A stretch of 64,000 nt of DNA from JACDEA01 sp963742585 (lineage in GTDB: Bacteria; Actinomycetota; Acidimicrobiia; Acidimicrobiales; JACDEA01), in NCBI GenBank assembly GCA_963742585.1, contig CAVUMI010000009.1, positions 806,001 through 870,000 of the forward strand. Direction: 5' to 3'. Below are positions 16,593 through 25,310 of this stretch, in pieces (position 1 is the stretch's first letter; each line of letters opens with the position of its first letter). The position numbers and the translations under genes are program-made. A model generated the notes under the pieces. It searched no databases, was not told the origin of the DNA, and saw only the letters and a list, made by a program, of their open reading frames with translations.

Positions 16593-17132
16593 TCAAGCGT
16601 CAGAGTGCCAACGCGGACCGAAGTCGAGTGGGCCGGCCATTCGCATGGTGCCGTTGATCCACCGTCGCAACGCTTCGATAGTCCCGTACACCGGCCGACC
16701 CCGCATACGGGTCTCGTAAACATCCCGACCGCGGTCGCTCGTGCCTGCAGGTATCACTGACGCGTCGTCCCAGAGAAGAGAAGTCTCGACGCCGAGGCGG
16801 CCGACGCCGAGGACCCAATCGCCGACCGTGGTGCCCTCTTGTCGCTGCGTCATCACCGCGTGCTGGTGCCCTGCTCTGTTTCTGGCCCAGATCACACCGA
16901 GCATCAGTCGGCCGTCCGTGTCCCGGTCTCGACGGTCCCGGTACGACTCGCCTTCGACCTCATGCATGCGCTCATCGATCGAGACCGCCCACCAGAGGCA
17001 CTCCGTGAGTGGAGCGAAGGCGGCCATCGTGTTCGCGGGGAACTTGGCTGCCTCCCAACGATGAAAGGCGGCCTCGAAGCCATCGCACGCGAGCATCAGC
17101 CTGAAGTTGTCGTCGCCGTACTCCAGATCCAT
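16593..17132 (-). CDS. Hypothetical protein
   Basis: 179 residues beginning MDLEYGDDNFRLMLACDGFE, with ribosome site GGAG seven bases upstream of the ATG at 17132. No signal peptide or membrane segment. Trp/Arg-rich (ECLWWAVSIDERMHEVEGE, VIWARNRAGHQHAVM, EALRRWINGTM). I recognise no family. Codon use resembles the neighbours. It stands alone between the two-component system and trpC. Confidence 0.75.
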   Translation of the reverse strand: MDLEYGDDNFRLMLACDGFEAAFHRWEAAKFPANTMAAFAPLTECLWWAVSIDERMHEVEGESYRDRRDRDTDGRLMLGVIWARNRAGHQHAVMTQRQEGTTVGDWVLGVGRLGVETSLLWDDASVIPAGTSDRGRDVYETRMRGRPVYGTIEALRRWINGTMRMAGPLDFGPRWHSDA

Positions 17133-17444
17133 CAATTCTCCAAGGCTGCAAAGCGCGGGACAGCGGGGTCGATTGATACCCGCCGTCAGCCTGTCAGCTC
17201 GCCCATCCGAGGTTGTGCGAGATCGTGTTGTGTGTGATGTCAATGGGATAGCGCGATGAGTCTCCAACGCGCCCAGTTGAGCCACTGACGGCCTCTGGAG
17301 TACCGGGGCGACAGTGGGTGTCGCCCCGGTACTCCAGACCTTCGGCGATGCCAATGGGATAGAAGATCGGGCGGCCCGCCATAAGCTCAGAGGCGTGCCC
17401 CGGGTCTCACTAGCGTCAAATGCCACACTTTTGTTGAGGAAAGT
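17133..17444. other. Intergenic region between unknown gene and trpC
   Basis: 312 bases with no convincing gene. It holds a direct repeat GATG(T/C)CAATGGGATAG at 17236-17251 and 17347-17362 (one mismatch in 16) flanking a perfect hairpin at 17294-17338, and next to trpC a small inverted repeat CACACTTT/AAAGTGTG overlapping the repeated 14-bp motif. No Trp-codon leader peptide, T-box or ydaO-like fold could be recognised by eye. Confidence 0.6.
17294..17338. repeat. Perfect 20-bp hairpin upstream of trpC
   Basis: Arms 17294-17313 and 17319-17338 are exactly complementary, with a 5-base loop GTGGG. No T-run follows on either strand, so it is not a standard terminator. It lies about 107 bases upstream of the trpC start and is flanked by a 16-bp direct repeat. 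Could be an mRNA control element, a cruciform or a leftover of a small mobile element. Confidence 0.8.
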
Positions 17445-17448
17445 GTGA
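17435..17448 (-). promoter_or_regulatory. Repeated 14-bp motif, site c, overlapping the trpC start
   Basis: Reads TGAGGAAAGTGTGA on the + strand, including the trpC ribosome site (GAGGAAA) and its GTG start. Part of an inverted repeat CACACTTT-N8-AAAGTGTG (17424-17447). On the minus strand it reads toward the unknown gene that starts at 17132. Part of the match could be coincidence with a ribosome site, so it is weaker than sites a and b. Confidence 0.4.
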
Positions 17449-18173
17449 ACACGCTCGAGCGCATAATGGCTGCGCATCGCGCCGCCAGCGCGGCGCGGCC
17501 AGCGCCGCGCGGCTTTCGCGCCGCGCTGGGCGGCCCCGGCCTCGCCGTGATCGCAGAGATCAAGCGTCGCTCGCCGTCGAAGGGTGACCTCGCGCCCGAT
17601 TTGGACCCGGCGATCATCGCCAAGGCCTACGCCGAGGGCGGCGCTGCCGCGCTGTCGGTGCTCACCGACGAGGAGTTCTTCGGCGGCTCGGCGGCCGACC
17701 TGGCGGCGGCGCGCACCGCAGTCGACATCCCGGTTCTTCGCAAGGACTTCACCGTGAGCGAGCTCGACGTGTGCGATGCCCGGGTGATGGGCGCCGACGC
17801 GGTCTTGTTGATCGTTGCTGCGCTGTCCGACGACGAGCTCCGTCGCCTCCACGGCCTGACGCGGGAGCTGGGCATGGACGCGCTGGTCGAGGTGCATGAC
17901 GCTCGGGAACTCGATCGCGCGCTCGATCTGGGCGCGGATCTGGTCGGCGTGAACCAGCGCGATCTCAAGACGTTCGAGATCGACCGTGACCTCGCGGGCG
18001 CACTCGGTGACCGGATGCCGACCGATGTCGTCAAGGTGGGGGAGTCGGGCATCCGTGACAAGCGTGACGCCGAGGCGCTGTTCGAGGCGGGCTACGACGC
18101 GATCCTCGTCGGCGAGACGTTCGTTACGTCGCCCGACCCGAGCGCCGCCGTTCGGGAGTTGGCGTGTTCGTAA
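17445..18173 (+). CDS. trpC: Indole-3-glycerol phosphate synthase
   Basis: Fourth step of tryptophan synthesis; 242-residue beta/alpha barrel. Features: VIAEIKRRSPSKGDLAPD (catalytic Lys), ALSVLTDEEFFGGSAADL, PVLRKDFTV (second Lys), LVEVHDARELDRAL, LVGVNQRDLKTFEID and VGESGI near the end. GTG start with GAGGAAA five bases upstream. Heads the operon trpC-F-B-A and the genes beyond. Confidence 0.95.
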   Translation: MNTLERIMAAHRAASAARPAPRGFRAALGGPGLAVIAEIKRRSPSKGDLAPDLDPAIIAKAYAEGGAAALSVLTDEEFFGGSAADLAAARTAVDIPVLRKDFTVSELDVCDARVMGADAVLLIVAALSDDELRRLHGLTRELGMDALVEVHDARELDRALDLGADLVGVNQRDLKTFEIDRDLAGALGDRMPTDVVKVGESGIRDKRDAEALFEAGYDAILVGETFVTSPDPSAAVRELACS

Positions 18174-18823
18174 AGGTGTGCGGCATCACCAGCGAGGAAG
18201 ACGCGCTCCTGGCCGTGGCGATGGGCGCTGACGCGCTCGGGTTTATCTTTGCTCCTTCACCACGACAGATCGCGCCGGGTCGGGTGGCCGACATCGTCAA
18301 GCGGTTGCCGCCCGAGATCCTGACCGTTGGTGTGTTTCAGGATGAAGCGGCGCAACGCGTCCTCGACATCGTCAGCCACGCCGGTCTGAAGGGCGCGCAG
18401 CTGCACGGCCACGAGACGGCCGAGGTCACCAAGTGGGTGGCCGAGCGCGTGTACACGATCAAGGCATTCGCCGCGGGGGAGCGGGCCATCGCCGACGGCG
18501 CCACGTACGGCGCTCGGGCCATCCTGATCGATGCCCCGTCACCGGGTTCGGGTCAGGTATTCGACTGGAAGTTGGCCGATGGCGCGCCACCGGGCGTTCC
18601 GCTGCTGCTCGCCGGTGGTCTGAACACCGAGAACGTGGCCGATGCCATCGCCGCGGTTCATCCATGGGGTGTCGACGTCAGCACCGGCGTCGAGGCGTCG
18701 CCGGGCAAGAAGGATCCCCGCAAGCTGCACTCGTTCATCGTCGCGGCTAAGGCGGCAGCGCCGGAGTCCGAAGCAGTCGATACCGACGGTGGGCCCTACG
18801 ACTGGCGGCTGGACCCGCGATGA
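18164..18823 (+). CDS. trpF: Phosphoribosylanthranilate isomerase
   Basis: Third step of tryptophan synthesis; 219 residues. Features: FVKVCGITSEEDALLAV, ADALGFIFAPSPRQI, VGVFQDE, LKGAQLHGHE, LLLAGGLNTENV and GVDVSTGVEASPGKKD. The GTG start overlaps trpC by 10 bases. Its presence argues that the HisA at 9004 need not be bifunctional. Confidence 0.95.
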   Translation: MFVKVCGITSEEDALLAVAMGADALGFIFAPSPRQIAPGRVADIVKRLPPEILTVGVFQDEAAQRVLDIVSHAGLKGAQLHGHETAEVTKWVAERVYTIKAFAAGERAIADGATYGARAILIDAPSPGSGQVFDWKLADGAPPGVPLLLAGGLNTENVADAIAAVHPWGVDVSTGVEASPGKKDPRKLHSFIVAAKAAAPESEAVDTDGGPYDWRLDPR

Positions 18824-19989
18824 CCCTCATGCGTGAGCCCGCGGCTGGCGGGCGCTTCGGCGACTTCGGCGGCCAGTTCATTCCTGAGTCACTGGTGCCG
18901 GCGTGCCAGGAACTCGAGAAGGCGTTTGCCGACGCGTGGTCCGATGACGCGTTCCGCGATGAGTATGCGGCCATCCTGCGCGACTACGCCGGGCGCCCAA
19001 CGCCAGTCACGGAATGCCGCCGGCTGTCGGAACGGCTCGGCGTGCGGCTTCTCCTCAAGCGCGAAGACCTCACCCACACGGGGTCGCACAAGATCAACAA
19101 CGTCATCGGTCAGGCGCTGCTGACCCGGCGCATGGGCAAGCCACGGATCGTCGCTGAGACAGGTGCCGGCCAGCACGGCGTGGCGAGTGCCACTGCGGCC
19201 GCGTTGTTCGGGCTCGAGTGCGTCGTCTACATGGGAGAGGTCGACGTCGTCCGGCAGTCGCTCAACGTCTTCCGCATGGAACTGCTGGGCGCCGAGGTGC
19301 GGCCGGTGTCCTCGGGCAGCCGAACCTTGAAGGACGCGATCAACGAGGCCATGCGCGACTGGGTCGCGTCGGTCGAGACCACGCACTACTGCCTCGGCTC
19401 GGTTATGGGCCCGCATCCGTACCCGTGGATGGTGCGGGAATTCCAGCGGGTCGTCGGCGAAGAGGCGCACGCCCAATGCCGCGTGATCCTCGACGGTGGC
19501 GATCCCGATTACGTCGTGGCCTGCGTCGGCGGCGGCTCGAACGCGGCGGGAACGTTCTCCGGATTCGTCGATACCGACGCGCGTCTTGTCGGTGTCGAGG
19601 CGGCCGGCGGCGCGGCGATCGGTCACGGTATTCCCGGCGTGGTCCACGGGTCGAAGTCGTTTCTGCTGCAGGACGAGCACGGACAGATCACCGAGGCACA
19701 CTCGATCTCCGCCGGGCTCGATTACCCGGGTGTGGGGCCCGAGCACGCCCACCTGGCGTCGCTCGGTCGGGCCACCTATCCGGCGGCCGGCGACGCCGAA
19801 GTGGTCGAGGCGCTGAAGCTGCTGGCCGAGACCGAAGGCATCCTTCCGGCCCTCGAGCCGGCGCACGCCCTTGCCTGGGTGGCGCGGGCGGCGGGCACGC
19901 CCGAGCTGCCCGCCGGTTCCACCGTTTTGCTGACGCTTTCGGGACGGGGCGACAAGGACGTGGCCCAGGTGCTCGAGCTGCTCAAGTGA
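18820..19989 (+). CDS. trpB: Tryptophan synthase beta chain
   Basis: PLP enzyme condensing indole and serine; 389 residues, TrpB1 type. Features: GRFGDFGGQFIPESL, LKREDLTHTGSHKINN (PLP Lys in SHK), ETGAGQHGVASATAAALFG, CVGGGSNAAGTFSGF (phosphate loop), EAHSISAGLDYPGVGPEH and LTLSGRGDKDV. Overlaps trpF by 4 bases. Confidence 0.97.
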   Translation: MTLMREPAAGGRFGDFGGQFIPESLVPACQELEKAFADAWSDDAFRDEYAAILRDYAGRPTPVTECRRLSERLGVRLLLKREDLTHTGSHKINNVIGQALLTRRMGKPRIVAETGAGQHGVASATAAALFGLECVVYMGEVDVVRQSLNVFRMELLGAEVRPVSSGSRTLKDAINEAMRDWVASVETTHYCLGSVMGPHPYPWMVREFQRVVGEEAHAQCRVILDGGDPDYVVACVGGGSNAAGTFSGFVDTDARLVGVEAAGGAAIGHGIPGVVHGSKSFLLQDEHGQITEAHSISAGLDYPGVGPEHAHLASLGRATYPAAGDAEVVEALKLLAETEGILPALEPAHALAWVARAAGTPELPAGSTVLLTLSGRGDKDVAQVLELLK

Positions 19990-20762
19990 TCGATCTCGAA
20001 GACCACCTGCGAACCCGGCGGGACCTGGGGCACAAGCTGCTGGTGCCGTACGTCACCGGAGGGCTGGGCGACCAATGGATCGAGGCGATCGAAGCGGTCG
20101 TGGCCGCCGGCGCCGACGCGGTCGAGATCGGCATCCCATTTTCCGACCCGGTCATGGACGGCCCCACCATCCAGGAAGCGTCACAGCGCGCCCTCAGTGG
20201 TGGCGCGACGCCGACCGGCATCATCAACTCGCTAGGCGACCTCAAACTGGGAGTGCCGCTGGTGGCAATGACCTATTACAACATCGTGTTTCGCACCGGC
20301 CACCGACGCTTTGCGCGCCTGCTGGCCGACAACGGGGTGAGCGGGGCGGTCGTTCCCGACGTTCCGTTGGAGGAGCTGGACGACTGGTCGCGGGCCGCCG
20401 ACGACGCCGGGATCGCCACGGTGCTGCTGGCCGCGCCGGTGACGCCCGACGATCGCCTGGCCCGCATCTGCGAACGTTCCCGTGGTTTCGTCTACGGCGT
20501 GAGCATCATGGGGGTCACCGGGGAGCGGCAGGCCATCTCGGACACGGCATCGATCCTCGCCAAGCGGCTCAAGTCGACCACGGACAAACCCGTGCTGATC
20601 GGCTTCGGAGTTTCGACGCCGCAGCACGCGGTTGAGCTGTCCGCCGACGCCGACGGTGTCATCACCGCCTCGGCGCTGATGCGCAGGATGCTCGACGGCG
20701 GCGACGCCGACGACGTCGCCGACATAGTTGCTGACATGCGCGCGGCGTTGGACCACTCATGA
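19986..20762 (+). CDS. trpA: Tryptophan synthase alpha chain
   Basis: Cleaves indole-3-glycerol phosphate to indole for TrpB; 258 residues. Features: KLLVPYVTGGLGD, VEIGIPFSDPVMDGPTIQEA (catalytic Glu and Asp), PDVPLEELDDW, VYGVSIMGVTGERQ and VLIGFGVSTPQHA. The GTG start overlaps the trpB stop by four bases; the stop overlaps the helicase ATG. Confidence 0.96.
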   Translation: MIDLEDHLRTRRDLGHKLLVPYVTGGLGDQWIEAIEAVVAAGADAVEIGIPFSDPVMDGPTIQEASQRALSGGATPTGIINSLGDLKLGVPLVAMTYYNIVFRTGHRRFARLLADNGVSGAVVPDVPLEELDDWSRAADDAGIATVLLAAPVTPDDRLARICERSRGFVYGVSIMGVTGERQAISDTASILAKRLKSTTDKPVLIGFGVSTPQHAVELSADADGVITASALMRRMLDGGDADDVADIVADMRAALDHS

Positions 20763-21907
20763 CGTCCACCTTCGACGCTCTCGGCGTGGCGCCCGAGCTG
20801 GTGAGCGCCCTGGCCGAGGGGGGCGTGGTCGAGCCCTTCCCCATTCAGGAGCTCACGATTCGCGACGCGTTGGCCGGCCGCGATGTGTGCGGCAAGGCCA
20901 AGACCGGCTCCGGCAAGACGCTGGCGTTCGGGCTGCCGCTGCTCATGCGCACATCGAAGGCCGAGCCGCGCAAGCCCAAGGCGCTCGTGCTGGTGCCGAC
21001 ACGCGAGCTCGCGGTGCAGGTGCACGACGTCCTGCGGCCGTTGGCCGATCGCGTCGGGCTGCGGTTGCGTTCGTTCTACGGCGGCGCGCCGATGGATCCG
21101 CAGATCAAGGCGCTGCGCGATGGCACCGACATCGTCGTCGCCACGCCGGGCCGGTTGATCGACCTCGGTGAACGCAAGGAGTTGTCGGTCGAGGACGTGG
21201 AGACGGTGGTGCTCGACGAGGCCGATCGCATGGCCGACATGGGATTCCTGCCGCAGGTCGAGTGGTTCCTCCGCCGTATCACCGGCGACCACCAAACGAT
21301 GCTGTTTTCGGCCACCCTCGATCGCGACGTTGACCACTTGATCCGCCTTTACCTGCGCGATCCCGTGCGCCACGAGGTGGCATCTGACACGGTGACCGTG
21401 GAGGAGATGACGCACCGCTTCCTCGCAGTTCACCAGCTGGACAAGCCCAAGGTGGCCGCGGCGATAGCCGGAGCGAATTTCCGCACATTGGTGTTCACCC
21501 GTACCAAGCGGGGGGCCGACCGGCTCACGTTGCAATTGCGCAAAGAGGGTGTGAAGGCCGGCGCGATCCACGGCGATCTCCGGCAGGCGCAGCGGGAGCG
21601 GGCGTTGAAGGACTTCACCGATGGGAAGCTCGGCGTGTTGGTGGCCACCGACGTTGCCGCGCGAGGCCTCCACATCGAAGCCATCGACGTGGTGGTGCAC
21701 TATGACCCGGCCGAGGACCACAAGAACTATCTCCATCGCTCGGGCCGCACTGCCCGCGCGGGTGCGGCCGGGGTCGCGGTGACGCTCGTCCTATGGGATC
21801 AGCACATGGACGCCGAGAAGCTGCAGAAGCGGCTCGGGATCCGCGAGCCGATCGTGGAGGTGTTTTCGAACGACGAGCGGCTGCAGAACCTGGCCGAGTT
21901 CGAATGA
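20759..21907 (+). CDS. DEAD-box RNA helicase
   Basis: 382 residues, little more than the two RecA-like domains. Q-motif region PFPIQELTI; motif I AKTGSGKT; Ia VPTRELA; Ib TPGRL; motif II DEAD; III SAT; and in domain 2 FTRTKRGAD, VATDVAARGLHIEAIDVVVHYD and motif VI HRSGRTARAG. No long basic tail. The ATG overlaps the trpA stop, so it is co-transcribed with the trp genes. Probably an RhlE-like general RNA helicase. Confidence 0.95.
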   Translation: MTSTFDALGVAPELVSALAEGGVVEPFPIQELTIRDALAGRDVCGKAKTGSGKTLAFGLPLLMRTSKAEPRKPKALVLVPTRELAVQVHDVLRPLADRVGLRLRSFYGGAPMDPQIKALRDGTDIVVATPGRLIDLGERKELSVEDVETVVLDEADRMADMGFLPQVEWFLRRITGDHQTMLFSATLDRDVDHLIRLYLRDPVRHEVASDTVTVEEMTHRFLAVHQLDKPKVAAAIAGANFRTLVFTRTKRGADRLTLQLRKEGVKAGAIHGDLRQAQRERALKDFTDGKLGVLVATDVAARGLHIEAIDVVVHYDPAEDHKNYLHRSGRTARAGAAGVAVTLVLWDQHMDAEKLQKRLGIREPIVEVFSNDERLQNLAEFE

Positions 21908-22197
21908 CCTGCGAGTTGTGCGAAGCGGCCAAGATCACGCCCTGGCACCACGAGGACGATATCTGCTGGGTTGCCGATTGTGAGGTGTGCGACGTGCCGA
22001 TGGTCGTATGGAAGTCGCACGGCCCGGTGCCACCGGACGAGGAGCGCGCCCACATGATCACGCAGCTCGAGCGTGTCGCGAGTGAGCGCTTCGGACCCGA
22101 CGGCTTCTCGGTGGACGCGGTAATGCGCCAGATTCCCGAGCACTTCCACGCCCATGGCCGCGACCCCAACTGGTGGTTCCGCCGCTTTGGCGGCTGA
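21904..22197 (+). CDS. Small Cys/His-rich conserved protein
   Basis: 97 residues: MTCELCEAAKITPWHHEDD, then CWVADCEVCDVPMVVW, and EHFHAHGRDPNWWFRR near the C-terminus. The CxxC pairs and the HxHxxxDxxW tail suggest metal binding, and the overall pattern is faintly like a shortened HIT-type protein, but I do not assign it. The ATG overlaps the helicase stop by four bases; the ABC-F gene follows after three bases. Confidence 0.8.
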   Translation: MTCELCEAAKITPWHHEDDICWVADCEVCDVPMVVWKSHGPVPPDEERAHMITQLERVASERFGPDGFSVDAVMRQIPEHFHAHGRDPNWWFRRFGG

Positions 22198-22200
22198 ATC

Positions 22201-23763
22201 ATGGGCGCCATCGATGTCACCGGGGTGTCGTATCGCCGCCCAGGCGGGCGCGACGTACTGGCCGACGTCGGTTTCCACGTCGGCGACGGCCAGCACGTGG
22301 CCCTGGTTGGGCCCAACGGCGCGGGGAAGTCGACGTTGCTCCGGTTGTTGGTGGGCGAGGAGGAGGGGAAGGCCGAGGGCGGGCTGCGGATCGACGGCCG
22401 CTACTCGGTGATGCCCCAGATGATCGGACAGATGGGCAGCGATCAAACGGTCCGGGATCTGCTGCTGGCCCTCGCACCCGGACCGCTGCAAGGCGCGGCG
22501 CACGCGCTCGCGGTCGCCGAACACCATCCGGACGACGGGGTTGCGCTGGCCGCGGCGTACGCCGCCTGGGGCGACGCTGGTGGTTATGAGTTGGAGGTGT
22601 TCTGGGACGCTTGTGCCACTCGGGCGACCGGCGTATCCCTCGACGAACTCGGCCCGCGCCCGGTCACGACGCTCTCGGGCGGGGAGCAGAAGAAGCTTGC
22701 CCTACAGGTTCTTTTGCAGGACGACAGCGACGTGCTGCTCCTCGATGAACCCGACAACTTCCTGGACATTCCCGGCAAGCGGTGGCTCGAGCAGGAGCTG
22801 AACCGATCAGCCAAGACGATCCTCTTCGTCAGCCACGATCGCGAGCTGCTTGCGGCGACGGCCCACAAGATCGTGACCATCGAAGGCGGCCGTAGCTGGA
22901 CGCACGGCGGATCCTTTACCACGTATCCAGAGGCGCGCCGGGCCCACGTCGACCGGCTCGACGCCGACTTCGCCCGCTGGAAGAACGAACGGGTCCGGCT
23001 CTTCGCGCTGATGAAAGAGATGAAGCGCCGGGCCGCGATGAGCGATGCCAACGCGGCCAAGGCCAAGGCGGCCGAGACGCGGCTGCGCCGGTTCGACGAA
23101 GCCGGACCCCCGCCGGCGCCGCCGGCCGAACAGGTGGTTCGCATGCGCTTGACCGGCGGCCGCACGGGCAAGCGGGCGGTCGTCTGCGAACGCCTGGAGC
23201 TGTCGGGGCTGACCGATCCGTTCGACACTGAGATCTTCTATGGCGAGCGCATCGCGGTTGTCGGGCCCAACGGCAGCGGCAAGAGCCACTTCCTCCGCCT
23301 GCTCGCCGGCGAGTCGGTCAACCACGACGGCGAGGCGCGCCTTGGCGCGCGGGTCGTCCCTGGGCACTTCTCGCAGACCCATGACCGGCCCGAGTTGGGC
23401 ACCCTCGACGTCCGCGAGATTCTCGAAAAGGAGGGTCTGGCCCGCGGTCCGGCGATGGCGGCGCTCAAGCGATACGAGTTGCACAACTGTGCCGAGCAAC
23501 CGTTCGCGACGCTGTCGGGCGGCCAGCAGGCGCGGTTGCAAGTCCTCCTCCTCGAGTTAGGGGGCGCCACGCTGCTGTTGCTCGACGAGCCGACGGACAA
23601 CCTCGACCTCGCCTCGGCCGAAGCTCTTCAGGACGCGCTCGAGACCTTCGACGGCACGGTGATCGCGGTGACCCACGACCGCTGGTTCATGCGCTCGTTC
23701 GACCGCTTCTTGGTATTCGACGCCGACTGCCGCGTCCGCGAAGCGCCTAGCTTCGAAGCATGA
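22201..23763 (+). CDS. ABC-F family ATPase
   Basis: 520 residues with two ABC domains and no membrane segment: Walker A GPNGAGKST and signature LSGGEQKKL in domain 1, GPNGSGKSH and LSGGQQARL in domain 2, joined by a charged linker (~residues 265-310, FARWKNERVRLFALMKEMKRR). ABC-F proteins act on ribosomes (translation factors or antibiotic protection). Domain 1 has LLLDEPDNFLD instead of the usual DEPTNHLD; domain 2 has DEPTDNLD. Overlaps the next ATG by four bases. Confidence 0.93.
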   Translation: MGAIDVTGVSYRRPGGRDVLADVGFHVGDGQHVALVGPNGAGKSTLLRLLVGEEEGKAEGGLRIDGRYSVMPQMIGQMGSDQTVRDLLLALAPGPLQGAAHALAVAEHHPDDGVALAAAYAAWGDAGGYELEVFWDACATRATGVSLDELGPRPVTTLSGGEQKKLALQVLLQDDSDVLLLDEPDNFLDIPGKRWLEQELNRSAKTILFVSHDRELLAATAHKIVTIEGGRSWTHGGSFTTYPEARRAHVDRLDADFARWKNERVRLFALMKEMKRRAAMSDANAAKAKAAETRLRRFDEAGPPPAPPAEQVVRMRLTGGRTGKRAVVCERLELSGLTDPFDTEIFYGERIAVVGPNGSGKSHFLRLLAGESVNHDGEARLGARVVPGHFSQTHDRPELGTLDVREILEKEGLARGPAMAALKRYELHNCAEQPFATLSGGQQARLQVLLLELGGATLLLLDEPTDNLDLASAEALQDALETFDGTVIAVTHDRWFMRSFDRFLVFDADCRVREAPSFEA

Positions 23764-24593
23764 AAATCGGCGTCACGATCTTTCTCACCGACAAGTCGAT
23801 CGGTGTGGTCGAGCTGGCCAGAGCGCTCGAGGAACGCGGCTTCGAGTCACTGTTCGTTCCCGAGCACACCCACATCCCGGTATCGCGGCGCACGCCCTAT
23901 CCCGGCGGTGGCGAGCTGCCCGACGAGTATCGCCGCACGCATGACCCGTTCGTGATGCTGGGAGCGGCGGCGGCGGTCACTGACAACCTCGTGCTTGGGA
24001 CCGGCATCTGCCTCGTCGCCCAGCGCGATCCGATCCTGTTGGCCAAGGAGGTGGCGTCGGTGGACGCCGTGTCGAATGGCCGGTTCGTGTTCGGCATCGG
24101 CTACGGCTGGAACGTGGACGAGATGGAGGACCACGGCGTCGTGCCGCGCGAACGTCGCGAACTCGTGCGCGAACAGATGCTGGCCATCAAGGAATTGTGG
24201 CGCGACGACGAAGCCAGCTTCGACGGCAAGTACGTGAAGCTGCCCCCAACGTGGTCGTGGCCCAAGCCCGTGCAACAGCCCAGCCCGCCGATCTTCATCG
24301 GTGGCGCGCCGGGACCCACACTCTTCCGCCACATCGCCGAGTACGCCGACGGGTGGATGCCGATCGGCGGCGCGGGCGTTCGCGACAGCCTGCCGGCGCT
24401 GCACGCCGCCGCCGAGGAGGCCGGTCGCGATCCCGCCAGTCTCGATCTGCTGATCTTCTTCTCGCTGCCTGACAGGGGCAAGGTCGACTACTACCGCGAG
24501 ATGGGCGTGACCCGTACGGTGTTCGGCCTGCCCTCGGCGCCGGCCGATGTTGTGCTGCCGCTGCTCGATCGGTATGCGGAGCTTTTGCCCTAG
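23760..24593 (+). CDS. F420-dependent LLM-class oxidoreductase
   Basis: 277-residue luciferase-like barrel of the actinobacterial F420-type group (TIGR03619-like). Features: MKIGVTIFLTDKSIGVVELA, FESLFVPEHTHIP, VLGTGICLVAQRDPILLAKE, GRFVFGIGYGWNVDEMEDHG and PPIFIGGAPGPTLFRHIAEY. The substrate cannot be told. Its ATG overlaps the ABC-F stop; last gene of the long trpC-initiated run. Confidence 0.9.
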   Translation: MKIGVTIFLTDKSIGVVELARALEERGFESLFVPEHTHIPVSRRTPYPGGGELPDEYRRTHDPFVMLGAAAAVTDNLVLGTGICLVAQRDPILLAKEVASVDAVSNGRFVFGIGYGWNVDEMEDHGVVPRERRELVREQMLAIKELWRDDEASFDGKYVKLPPTWSWPKPVQQPSPPIFIGGAPGPTLFRHIAEYADGWMPIGGAGVRDSLPALHAAAEEAGRDPASLDLLIFFSLPDRGKVDYYREMGVTRTVFGLPSAPADVVLPLLDRYAELLP

Positions 24594-24602
24594 GGTCTGG
24601 CC

Positions 24603-25310
24603 ATGCTTGCCGACCTGTCCCAGCGTCTAACCGCGGCGCTGCACCTCAACACGCCGCCGCTCGCGATCACGTTCAGCGCCGCTGCACCTCCCGGTGTCGA
24701 CGCGTTCGACGCGCCGATGCCGGAGGCGACGGCCGACGGCCGCACCGGTCGCGTGCCGGCCGGGTGTGCCTTCTGGGTCCACGGCGTCAGCCGGACGTTC
24801 ACGACCGTCCCCGAAGATCACGGCAACTGCTCAGTCGGCAGCTACACCCACGGCATGATCCCGCTCGAAGAGGCGGCCACCCACTCGGATGTGGCGACGT
24901 TGGTCGAAGCCGGGTGGGTCACGCCGGAGATGTTCCCGGATATCCCCGCGGTGGGTGAACGGCCGAACTTCGTGACCTACGGCCCGCTGGCCGAGTCCCC
25001 GGTCGACCCCGATGTCGTACTCCTGCGCGTGAACCCCAAGCAGCTCATGGTGCTGTCCGACGCGCTGCCCGGGCTACGCATCGAAGGCAAGCCGCAGTGT
25101 CACATCGTGGCGATCGCCAAGGAGTCGGGCGCGCCGGCGGCGAGTGTCGGCTGCATCCTCAGCCGCACGCGCACCGGAATGCCGAGCACCGAGTCCACCT
25201 CCGCGCTCCCCGGAGCGACCCTGGCCGACGTTGTCGACCGCGTCGAGCGTACCGCCGCAGTGGACGCCGGCGTGGCCGCATACGCGGCCGACGACGCGCG
25301 GCGCTTCTAG
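24603..25310 (+). CDS. DUF169-like protein
   Basis: 235 residues: LNTPPLAITFSAAAPPGVD, VPAGCAFWVHGVSRTFTTVP, a Cys-containing HGNCSVGSYTHGM, DVVLLRVNPKQLMVLSDAL, and a C-terminal GCILSRTRTG. This is the pattern of the DUF169 family, whose function is unknown (conserved Cys residues suggest a metal or cofactor). ATG at 24603, nine bases after the LLM gene. Convergent with nfuA with no spacer. Confidence 0.8.
   Translation: MLADLSQRLTAALHLNTPPLAITFSAAAPPGVDAFDAPMPEATADGRTGRVPAGCAFWVHGVSRTFTTVPEDHGNCSVGSYTHGMIPLEEAATHSDVATLVEAGWVTPEMFPDIPAVGERPNFVTYGPLAESPVDPDVVLLRVNPKQLMVLSDALPGLRIEGKPQCHIVAIAKESGAPAASVGCILSRTRTGMPSTESTSALPGATLADVVDRVERTAAVDAGVAAYAADDARRF

Noticed and set aside
17133..17444. 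Tryptophan attenuator or T-box upstream of trpC
   Set aside because: No Trp-rich leader peptide, T-box sequence or terminator/antiterminator pair could be found.
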